Source: an uncultured Oscillospiraceae bacterium (GTDB lineage Bacteria > Bacillota > Clostridia > Oscillospirales > Oscillospiraceae). From it: 41,321 bases of DNA. The translations under genes were made by a program, and so were the position numbers. The stretch covers positions 1-41,321 of the forward strand of contig CANQXH010000010.1 of assembly GCA_947627745.1 (NCBI GenBank), in the 5' to 3' direction. Shown here one piece after another: positions 1-7,600 of this stretch. The notes under the pieces are model-generated. The model saw only the letters and a program-made list of their open reading frames with translations, searched no databases and was not told where the DNA came from. Numbering within the stretch: the stretch's first letter is position 1; each line of letters opens with the position of its first letter.

Positions 1-666
1 GACCCGCACATCCGCCGGCAGGTCGGCCGCCAGCCGATTGATGGCGTCGGCATAATTTGCCGAGGAACCGGCCCCGTAGGATACGATCTCCATGGCCCGG
101 TCGCCGATGATCATGGTGGACCCCACGGTAATATCCACGTCGTCATTCCCTACCCCGTTGGTAAAACTGCCGGTGGTGGGCCGCTGCGTCTCCCCGGTCC
201 CCGCGGTGGTGCCGGCGGAGGGATCCTCGGTCCCCTGGGGGGCGCCGCTGGGAGGCGGCGCCGACGGGCTTCCGCTGGGGTTGGCGCTTGGCAGGGCCTC
301 CCCGTGGTTGCCCACATTGCCCTGGTTGTCCAGGATCAGGGTGTTCTGCTTTCCGGGGCTGAAAAAGTAGAATTTATTCAGCGTCCGGTTGTGGACCACC
401 AGCGTCTCCCGGGCCGGGAAGGTGTCCAGATAATGGCTGGTGATCCCGCTGAAATAGGACCCGTCCGCCAGGCCCTTCCAGGTAAAGTCCGGCATCTCGG
501 CCAGCTTCCGCTTCTCGGCCAGGGAGACGGTGGGATCCTCGTCAAAAAGCGAGATGGCGCCCACTACCAGCAGCCCGCCCAAAATCGTGAGGCAGGCCAC
601 GATCCGCACCCAGCTCAGCAGCGTTTCCTCGGGATACAGCTTGCGCCTGCGGTTTTTTCCCTCCAT
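1..666 (-). CDS. DHHW/AlgX-like exported protein, N-terminal part (runs off left edge)
   Basis: Reading the minus strand from ATG at 666 gives an uninterrupted 222-residue frame to the window edge, so the C-terminus is missing. A basic start is followed by one membrane segment (about residues 18-41). Next comes the FDEDPTVSLAEKRKLAEMP stretch with 'SEKENR-like' character and a FPAREtlv region, as in DHHW/AlgX-type partners of MBOAT O-acyltransferases. A Pro/Ser/Gly/Thr-rich linker (about residues 125-165) separates this from the start of a second domain. The ribosome site AAAGGAGA lies 7 bases before the ATG. The gene begins 12 bases after the MBOAT gene stop, so the two should be co-transcribed. 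The expected role is extracytoplasmic transfer of acetyl groups to a surface polymer. The catalytic residues lie outside the window, so the family call rests on the N-terminal pattern and the neighbour. Confidence 0.72.
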   Translation of the reverse strand, partial: MEGKNRRRKLYPEETLLSWVRIVACLTILGGLLVVGAISLFDEDPTVSLAEKRKLAEMPDFTWKGLADGSYFSGITSHYLDTFPARETLVVHNRTLNKFYFFSPGKQNTLILDNQGNVGNHGEALPSANPSGSPSAPPPSGAPQGTEDPSAGTTAGTGETQRPTTGSFTNGVGNDDVDITVGSTMIIGDRAMEIVSYGAGSSANYADAINRLAADLPADVRV

Positions 667-678
667 ATTCAGTCTCCT

Positions 679-2154
679 TTAGAAGTCAAAGTAAATCGAC
701 GGGCTGTATCCCTCGCCGATGAGGGACATGGTGGCAAGGTACAAGATCCCCGCGCAGAACAGACAGGTAACCACCGCGTCCACAATGCCAAGCAGGGCCG
801 CGTTTCTTCTGCCGTAGAGCTTCCTCGCCATGCTGCCGCCGGCAAAATTCCGCCAGGTCCGCCCCAACGTCTGCATGACGGGGGTCGCGCCGAAAATGGC
901 GATCACCAGCAGGGGCAGATTGTTGATGAGGCGCAGATTGGTGGCGCTGTCGGTGAAACCGCCGCCGGCGAAGCCCGCCATGGCCGCCAGGGTGGTCATC
1001 GTGTCCGCCAGATCCTTAAACTGGAAAATGACCCAGCTGATCAGCACCAAAAGCAGGGTCCCGGTATGCCTGAGCCAGCCCGGCACCGCCTCCAGCTGCT
1101 TGGAAAAGAGCTTTTCAAAGGTCAGCAGCAGGAAGAAATACACGCCCCAGAGGACATAGTTCCAGCTGGCCCCGTGCCAAAGGCCGGTGAGGGACCAGAC
1201 GATAAATAGGTTCAGAATCTGCCGGGGCAGGCCCTTCCGGTTGCCTCCCAGGGGGATATACAGATAATCCCGGAAGAAGGAAGAGAGGCTGATGTGCCAC
1301 CGCCGCCAGAACTCCGTGATGGAGCCGGCGATATAGGGATGGTCAAAGTTTTCGTTGTAATGGAAGCCGAAGATCTTGCCCATGCCGATGGCCATGTCGG
1401 AATAGCCGGAAAAATCGAAATAGATCCGCAGCATCAGGAAAATGGCCCCCAGCCAAGCGCCCACCACCGTCAGGTGCAGGGTGGCCTGGGCATCCGCCGC
1501 GCCGGTGTCCGCCACCTTTTTAAAAATCTCCGCCGCCGCCCGGCTGGCGTAGTCGGCGATCAGCACCTTTTTCGCCAGGCCCACGCAGGCCCGGCTCATG
1601 CCCTCCAGGGCCATCTTGGGCGTGGTATGGCGCTGGGAAAGCTGGGCCTCCACGTCGGCGTAGCGGACGATGGGGCCCGCCACCAGCTGAGGGAACAGCG
1701 AGACATAGAGCAAAAACCGGGGATAGGACCGCTGGATCTGCACATTGCCCCGGTAGGCGTCGATCACATAGGACATGGCCTGGAACGTATAAAAGGAAAT
1801 GCCGATGGGCAGCTCAATGGCGGGCACCGGGATCGCCAGGCCGGTCACCGCGTTGAAGCTGGACACCAGGAACCCCGTATACTTGAAGATCCCCAGCAGC
1901 ACCAGATCCGCCGTCACCGCCAGGACCAGGGCGGTCTTTTTCTGGCGCTTATTTTCCATCATCCGCCCGAAGCGGTAGTTGAGCCAGGCTGAAAAGGCCA
2001 AAAGCAGCACATAAACCGGCTCTCCCCAGGCATAGAAAATCAGGCTGGCAATGAGCAGCACCCAATTCTTGCCCTTGAGACCCGGAACCAGGAAATAGGC
2101 TGTCATGGTCAGTGACAGAAACACAAATATAAAAATCAAATTTGAAAATTCCAA
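679..2154 (-). CDS. MBOAT family membrane O-acyltransferase (AlgI/DltB/PatA-like)
   Basis: This 491-residue polytopic membrane protein is about the usual length for AlgI-like enzymes. Recognisable blocks are PIGISFYTFQAMSYVIDAY (about residues 116-134), FPQLVAGPIVRY, FDFSGYSDMAIG, the FWRRWHISLSSFFRDYLYIPLGG region, and LTGLWHGASWNYV with the family's catalytic His at about residue 327. Proteins of this type move acetyl groups across the membrane to a partner that modifies alginate, peptidoglycan or teichoic acids; the downstream DHHW-like gene would be that partner. The acceptor here is unknown. The start is a TTG at 2154-2152, chosen because GGAGGGGG precedes it and the N-terminal helix begins at once. 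A sigma-A promoter at 2188-2216 and three 13-base direct repeats lie upstream. Confidence 0.93.
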   Translation of the reverse strand: MEFSNLIFIFVFLSLTMTAYFLVPGLKGKNWVLLIASLIFYAWGEPVYVLLLAFSAWLNYRFGRMMENKRQKKTALVLAVTADLVLLGIFKYTGFLVSSFNAVTGLAIPVPAIELPIGISFYTFQAMSYVIDAYRGNVQIQRSYPRFLLYVSLFPQLVAGPIVRYADVEAQLSQRHTTPKMALEGMSRACVGLAKKVLIADYASRAAAEIFKKVADTGAADAQATLHLTVVGAWLGAIFLMLRIYFDFSGYSDMAIGMGKIFGFHYNENFDHPYIAGSITEFWRRWHISLSSFFRDYLYIPLGGNRKGLPRQILNLFIVWSLTGLWHGASWNYVLWGVYFFLLLTFEKLFSKQLEAVPGWLRHTGTLLLVLISWVIFQFKDLADTMTTLAAMAGFAGGGFTDSATNLRLINNLPLLVIAIFGATPVMQTLGRTWRNFAGGSMARKLYGRRNAALLGIVDAVVTCLFCAGILYLATMSLIGEGYSPSIYFDF

Positions 2155-2187
2155 ACCGGGGCCCCCTCCGCTTTTCTCTCTAAGACT

Positions 2188-2216
2188 ATTTTAGACAAAA
2201 TAAATCGGGATTGCAA
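2188..2216 (-). promoter_or_regulatory. Sigma-A promoter of the MBOAT operon
   Basis: On the minus strand TTGCAA (2216-2211), a 17-base spacer and TAAAAT (2193-2188) stand 34 bases before the TTG start of the acyltransferase gene, in an AT-rich gap. Confidence 0.75.
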
Positions 2217-2276
2217 GTCCCAAGGGCATAGTTTTTCGACGAAAATCCGGAAGGAAAATTGTGCAAAATTTTGTAA

Positions 2277-2315
2277 GGAGAAAACATAATCAGAATACAT
2301 AACCAGATGACATAA
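2277..2315 (-). repeat. Three tandem 13-base direct repeats upstream of the MBOAT promoter
   Basis: Plus-strand units at 2277-2289, 2290-2302 and 2303-2315 read ggagaaaacataa, tcagaatacataa and ccagatgacataa. The shared pattern is NNAGANNACATAA. They abut without spacers and lie about 60 bases upstream of the -35 box. They may be regulator-binding sites; no regulator gene is seen here. Confidence 0.6.
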
Positions 2316-2412
2316 TTTCCCCCGGGCTTGATTTCCAATTTTATTTTGCCGGGAATCCCATCGGAAATGCATTCAATTTGGGCGTGGGGGAAAAAGCGGC
2401 CCCTTTCCGGGG

Positions 2413-2447
2413 AAAAGCGCCATGGAGTTCCCCTCCATGGCGCTTTT
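2413..2447 (-). terminator. Intrinsic terminator of the SLH gene
   Basis: A perfect 15-bp stem (2413-2427 with 2433-2447) has a 5-base loop and A/T ends. It begins 5 bases after the stop of the SLH-domain gene and would give a U-run on the minus strand. The stem is symmetrical, so it could also act on the plus strand. Confidence 0.88.
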
Positions 2448-2452
2448 CGTCC

Positions 2453-3664
2453 TTACTTCTGCATCCGAAACACCGCGGTGCCCGGCGCGCTCTCCGCCAG
2501 GTTCTTCACCTGGTACATGGTCATGGCCACCTGCTCCCGGGTCATGGGGGCGTTGTGGTCCAGGGCGATCCCCTCCTCCGCCAGGGCCGCCAGGGCGTTC
2601 ACCGCCCAGGCGGGAGCTCCGGCGGAAACGCTGCCGCCGGGCTGTGCCGGCAGGCTCAGATCCAGGGCGTTCTGCATCATCACCGCCGCCTCCGCGCCGG
2701 TAATGGGCATCTGGGAATCAAAGCCGCCGGACGCCTCATCGCCGGGGATCCCGGCGGTCAGGCCCGCCCGGAGGGCCGCCGCCAGATAGGGCTGGAGCCA
2801 TGCGGGCGCCTGGGGTTCTACCCCGGACACCGCAGAATTGTCCACCGGGATCTCCAGGACCTTGATCAGCATGGTGAGAAACTCTCCCCGGCTGACCACC
2901 TTGTCCGGCTGGAAGCAGGCCATGCCGCCCACCTTCTCTCCCTCAAAGAGGCCGGAGGAGCGCATCCACTCCGCCGCGAAGCCGCAGGAGCGGCCCTGGG
3001 TGTCGGAATACTGATTGGAATCCGTGGGCTTGAGAATCTGCACCGTCACCGTGGCCTCCCGGGACACGTTGCCGGCGGGGTCCGTGGCGGTGTAGGTGAA
3101 GGAGTCCACCCCCACCTTGTTCTTCTTGGGCGTGTAGACAAAGCTGCCGTCCTCCCGGATCTCCACCTGGCCCCGCTTGGGCTGGCGGAGAAGGGTGTAG
3201 GTCATGGCCTTGCCCTCCGGATCCCGGACCTTTAAAATTCCCTCGTTGGGTAGGTTCTTATAGGTCTCCATGGCGAAATCCTCCGCCACAGGGGCCTTGT
3301 CCTCCCGGCCTCGGATGGAAAGGGTCAGGGTGGCGGAGGGGTCTACCCGGTCCGGGTAGATGGGCAGGAAGGTCAGCACCGCCTCCTGGTCCTCCCTGGT
3401 GGAAAGGGTGTTGAACGTCAGGTCATTGAGCTGCTCATCGGTGAGAATGTCCCCTGCCCGCAGCACCCGGCTGCCCAGCATCACCGTGCCGGTAGCGGAA
3501 TCCGGCAGGGACACCACGCAGATACCCGCCAGCTCCTGGCCGAAGTCGGTGGCGCTGAAGCAGTAGATCTCCTCGCTGTCCACCTCCGCCGCCAAGGCGG
3601 GGGCGGTCATGCCCAAAATGCCCAGCAGCGCCAGGCTCAGGCAGACAATACGTTTTGGAAACAT
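2453..3664 (-). CDS. Secreted SLH-domain protein with a cadherin-like Ig domain
   Basis: The 403-residue product starts with a clear signal peptide (about residues 1-25, cleavage after ALAA). A first region (about 26-125) includes a GSRVLRAGDILTDEQLNDL-type segment also seen near Ig-like repeats. Next is a cadherin-like/Big_9 type Ig domain (about 128-213, with DPEG, GSFVYTP and DSFTYTATDPAGN). SLH-like repeats follow (about 220-395), with WMRSSGLFEGEKVG, VSRGEFLTMLIKVL, ITGAEAAVMMQNAL and MTREQVAMTMYQ. SLH repeats usually bind pyruvylated secondary wall polymers, so the protein is probably anchored outside the membrane. AGGAGG lies 7 bases before the ATG. It is transcribed alone. The precise role is unknown. 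Confidence 0.88.
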   Translation of the reverse strand: MFPKRIVCLSLALLGILGMTAPALAAEVDSEEIYCFSATDFGQELAGICVVSLPDSATGTVMLGSRVLRAGDILTDEQLNDLTFNTLSTREDQEAVLTFLPIYPDRVDPSATLTLSIRGREDKAPVAEDFAMETYKNLPNEGILKVRDPEGKAMTYTLLRQPKRGQVEIREDGSFVYTPKKNKVGVDSFTYTATDPAGNVSREATVTVQILKPTDSNQYSDTQGRSCGFAAEWMRSSGLFEGEKVGGMACFQPDKVVSRGEFLTMLIKVLEIPVDNSAVSGVEPQAPAWLQPYLAAALRAGLTAGIPGDEASGGFDSQMPITGAEAAVMMQNALDLSLPAQPGGSVSAGAPAWAVNALAALAEEGIALDHNAPMTREQVAMTMYQVKNLAESAPGTAVFRMQK

Positions 3665-3784
3665 GGAAAAGCCTCCTAAGTTTAAAGTTTACGCTGGTAT
3701 TGTTTGCCGGTTCTGAGAAAAATATGCATCCGCAGGGAATTTTTTACTGAAAGGCCGGTGGGGAGCGGTTTTAAAAGGCGGCGA

Positions 3785-3813
3785 TTGATTTTCCCCCTTT
3801 CCTGTGGTATAGT
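3785..3813 (+). promoter_or_regulatory. Sigma-A promoter of the Nim-like gene
   Basis: TTGATT (3785-3790), 17 bases, TATAGT (3808-3813). The expected transcript starts about 25 bases before the ATG at 3845. Confidence 0.8.
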
Positions 3814-3844
3814 GAAGAATAGCAAAAAACGGAGGCGAAAATCC

Positions 3845-4321
3845 ATGTTTCGTGAAATGAGAAGGGCAGATCGGGCAATGGAGGAATCCCAGATCCGGGA
3901 GGTTCTGGAAAAGGGGGAGTACGGAATCCTGGCGTCCTGCGGGGCCGACGGGTTCCCCTACGCCATTCCATACAGCTACGCCGTCCTGGACGGGAAAATT
4001 TACATCCACTGCACCGCCGAAGAGAGCCACTGCAAGGACAATCTGCGCGATGCGCCCCAGGTGTGCTTCACAGTCGTGGGGGAAACGGAGGTGCTGCCGG
4101 CCCGGTTCTCCACCCGCTATGAGAGCGTGGTGGTTTTCGGGACCGCGAAGGAGATCCTGGACCCGGCGCGAAAGAACGCCGCGCTGATGGCGCTGGTGGA
4201 AAAGTATTCCCCCGGTTATGCGAAGGAAGGGCGGGAATACGCGATGTCCGCGGAGCCCGTCACCTCGGTAATAGAGATCACGCCGCTGCATATGACGGGA
4301 AAGGCGCGGAGGAGCAGATAG
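3845..4321 (+). CDS. Nim-like / pyridoxamine 5'-phosphate oxidase-fold flavin-binding protein
   Basis: This 158-residue protein has the split beta-barrel pattern of the NimA/PNPOx-like family: MRRADRAM near the start, EYGILASCGADGFPYAIPYSYA (about residues 23-44), then a KIYIHCTAEESHCKDNL segment that matches the 'yiHcA.eGhKldni' flavin-binding block. Members bind FMN or related cofactors, and some reduce nitroimidazole drugs; the substrate here cannot be told. The frame is open further upstream, but ATG at 3845 is preferred because GGAGG lies 9 bases before it and the promoter at 3785-3813 excludes a longer form. It is monocistronic, with a strong hairpin downstream. Confidence 0.88.
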   Translation: MFREMRRADRAMEESQIREVLEKGEYGILASCGADGFPYAIPYSYAVLDGKIYIHCTAEESHCKDNLRDAPQVCFTVVGETEVLPARFSTRYESVVVFGTAKEILDPARKNAALMALVEKYSPGYAKEGREYAMSAEPVTSVIEITPLHMTGKARRSR

Positions 4322-4357
4322 CGCCGCCGGGGAGCTGCCCGTTTCTACTTTGAATAC

Positions 4358-4399
4358 GCACACGTCCCGTCCGCCGTTCTTGGCGGGCGGGGCGTGTGC
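4358..4399 (+). terminator. Terminator of the Nim-like gene
   Basis: An 18-bp stem (4358-4375 with 4382-4399) has two G-T pairs and a 6-base loop. It is followed by a T-rich stretch and lies 37 bases after the stop codon. Confidence 0.8.
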
Positions 4400-4406
4400 T
4401 TCTTCC

Positions 4407-4435
4407 TTGACACCCCGTGAGGAAGATGGTACAAT
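4407..4435 (+). promoter_or_regulatory. Strong promoter reading into the flavoprotein remnant and helicase gene
   Basis: TTGACA (4407-4412), exactly 17 bases, TACAAT (4430-4435): five of six -10 bases and a perfect -35. It starts only 8 bases after the upstream terminator stem. The first start codon after it is that of the truncated reductase at 4467, so it probably belonged to that gene. Confidence 0.82.
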
Positions 4436-4466
4436 TCTGTTATCAGAAATCGAAAGGCGGCGGCAA

Positions 4467-4682
4467 ATGATGGGGATTTTGATGATCAACGGCGGCCCGA
4501 AGGGAAAAAGCAGCGTCACTTTGCAAACCTCCCGCTATTTGGAAATATTGCATCCGGCGCGTCGGTTTGCCTGCTTTCACGCCGCCACCCGGCTGTCCTC
4601 CCTCCTTCGGGACTTCTCCCCGGCGGCGGAGGCTCTGAAAAAGACCGTCCGGAATTTGGAAAGGGGGAGCGCGCATGTGTGA
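4467..4682 (+). pseudogene. Truncated flavodoxin-like NAD(P)H/FMN reductase (N-terminal remnant)
   Basis: The 71-codon frame opens with MMGILMINGGPKGKSSVTLQ. This is the first beta strand and the phosphate-binding loop of flavodoxin-fold NAD(P)H-dependent FMN reductases, which normally run to about 180-250 residues. The similarity continues through TSRYLEILHP and FSPAAEAL, then stops, and the frame ends within the start of the helicase gene (8-base overlap). The rest of the flavin fold and the active site are absent, so the product should not be a working enzyme. GGCGG precedes the ATG and a consensus promoter sits 32 bases upstream. The simplest reading is a deletion or insertion junction near 4640-4675. 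A short leader peptide coupled to the helicase is a less likely alternative. Confidence 0.72.
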
Positions 4683-7600
4683 AACGCAGGTTTCGCCGCC
4701 GGCGGAGCTTCGGCTTATGGCCCTGCCCGCCGTCAACTACGCCCTCTGGCAAAACGGGATCCCCATTTTGCCGGGGCTGGAAATTTTCGCCCGGGAACCC
4801 CTGTCCGGGGTGACATTGCGGCTGGATACCCAGCCGGCCCTGACGCTCCCTCTGGAAAAGCGGTTCGATCAGGTCCCCGCGGGCCTGTTCCGCCCGGATG
4901 TATCGGAGCTGCGGCTTAACGGGGCGTATCTGGCGGGGCTGACGGAGCGGGAGACCGGTCTGCTCACCGCCACCCTCTTCCAGGGGGAACAGGTGCTCTG
5001 CCGGGAGCAGGTCCGCCTGACGGTGCTGGCCTACGACGAGTGGCAGGGCGCCCAGAGCCATCCCGAGCTGCTTTCCGCCTTCGTTACCCCCAACCATCCC
5101 GCCATTGGCCCCCTGATCGCCCGGGCCGCCGGGCTGCTGGAGGAGTGGACCGGGGATCCCTCCCTGGACGGCTACCAGTCCCGGGATCCCAACCGGGTAC
5201 TGGCTCAGGCGGCGGCGGTGTACGGCGCGTTGCAGGAGCAGAATTTGATCTACGCCCCGCCGCCCGCCAGCTTCGAGCAGACGGGCCAGCGGGTGCGGCT
5301 GTGCCAGGCGGTGCTGGAACAGAAAATGGGCACCTGTCTGGATCTGACCCTGCTCTACTGCGGCTGTCTGGAGGCCATGGGCCTTCATCCTTTGGTGGTT
5401 GTGCTGCCCGGGCACTGCTTCGCCGGCGTGTGGCTGGAGGAGCTGAGCTTTCCCGAGGCGATCCAGGACGACGGGAGCCTGATCACCAAGCGGCTGGCCT
5501 CCGGCGTCAACGAGATCGCCGTGGTGGAGTGTACCGCCCTGACGGCGGGCAAAAACATGGACTTTGACAAGGCCCGGGCCGCTGCCGAGGAGGCCCTTCA
5601 AAATAGTGGTAGCGTGCTGATCGTGGATTTGCGCCGGGCGCGGCTCAGCGGCGTCCGGCCCCTGCCCCAGCGGACCCCCACGGCGGAGGGCTGGAAGGTA
5701 GAACGCCCGGAGGCGCGGGAAGCCGCCCGCACCGGCGCACCGGAGCCAGTCTTTCCCACGGCGACCGCCAATGCCGCCGTGGAGGAGCCCACCAAGCTCC
5801 AGCAGTGGGAGCGGAAGCTGCTGGACCTGGGCCTGCGGAACAACCTGATCAGTATGCGGCTGTCCGGCTCCGCTGTTCCCATCCTCACCGCCTCCCTGGA
5901 CGAGCTGGAGGACGCCTTGGCGGAGGGAAGCGATTTTTCCATCCTGCCCCGGCCCCAGGAATATGTGCCCGGGGAGGGGCCGGCTCAGACGCCCCAGAGC
6001 TGCCAGGAGCTGATCGCCTCGGAATTCGGCGGCAAGCGCCTTCGCTCCGCCATGACCGAAGGAGAGCTAAATAAGGCGGTAAAGGAGCTGTACCGGGCCT
6101 CCCGGTCGTCGTTGGAGGAAAACGGCGCCAATACGCTGTACCTGGCCCTGGGCCTTCTCAAATGGTACGAGTCCCCGAGAAGCGCCAAGGCAAGGTATGC
6201 CCCTCTGATCCTGCTGCCGGTGGAACTGCTGCGCCGCAGCATCCGCCAGGGGTACACCCTCCGGCTCCGGGACGAGGACCCCCAAATGAACATCACCCTG
6301 CTGGAAAAGCTGAAGCAGGATTTCCACATTACCATTACCGGGCTGGATCCTCTGCCGGCGGACGACAAGGGCGTGGACAGCCGTCAGGTGTTCACGGTGA
6401 TGCGCAGGGCCGTGATGGAGCAGCCCCGATGGGACGTGGTGGAGAGCGCCTATCTGGGTATTTTTTCCTTTAGCCAGTTCGTCATGTGGAACGACCTGCG
6501 CAACCGGGCTCAGGACATTGTCCACAATCCCCTGGTAAAAAGCCTGATGGAGGGGCGGCTGGCCTGGGAGGCCGATGAAATGGAGATCCCCCAGACCGTG
6601 CCCGAGGAGGGGGTGCTGCTGCCCATTCCCGCGGACGCCTCCCAGCTCTACGCCATCCGCTCCGCCGGAGAAGGGGCCACCTTCGTGCTCCACGGGCCCC
6701 CCGGCACCGGCAAATCCCAGACCATCACCGCCCTCATCGCCAACACCCTGGCCCAGGGGAAGACGGTGCTGTTCGTGGCGGAGAAAATGGCGGCGCTGGA
6801 GGTGGTGCAGCGGCGGCTGGAGGCCATCGGCATCGGCCCCTTCTGCCTGGAGCTCCACTCCAACAAATCCAAAAAGCGGGACGTGCTGGAGCAGCTCCGG
6901 CGAGCTGCCGAGGTTACCAAGGTCATGCCCCCGGAGGCCTTCGGGCGGAAGAGGGAGCAGCTGGCCCAGACCCGGGCCCAGCTGGACCGGTACGCCAAGG
7001 CCCTGCACCGGATCCAGCCCTGCGGGGAAAGCCTGTTTACCCTGATCAACCGATATGAATCCCTGCGCCTCGCCCCGGAGCTGCCCCCCTTCCCGGAGAG
7101 CTTCCTATCGGGCGCCGACGCCGCCGTCCTGGAATCCCGGCTGCGGGTGCTGGAACAACTGGTGTCCGCCGGGCAGGCCATTGGGCACCCCCACGACCAT
7201 CCCCTGGATCCGGTGGGCCAGACCCAGTACACCCAGCAGCTTCGCTTCTCTCTGCCCCAGAAAATCGACGACTGCCACCGGACCCTCGGGCCCTTCCGGG
7301 AGGCGCTTCAGGCCCTTTCGGACGCTTTGGGCGTTCCGATGCCCCGCCGGGAGTCGGAGATCCGCCGGTTCTCGGCAGTGGCGGAGGAGCTGCGTGCCTG
7401 GCTGGCCTTTCCCCGGAGCTGGGGAAGGCGGGAGGAGCCGGAATCCTATTTTCGGGGCGTCCGGGCCCTCTGCGCCCACCTTCTTTCCGCCGGGGAAAAG
7501 CGTGATCTTCTCCTGAAAAGCTGGCAGGAGGAGTTCCTGCGCCAGGATGGGGCGGCGTTGGCCCAGAGCTGGGACAACGCTACGGAAAAATGGCTCCTGC

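Noticed and set aside
2277..2315. The 13-base tandem repeats as a CRISPR array
   Set aside because: Units are only 13 bases, abut without unique spacers and number three.
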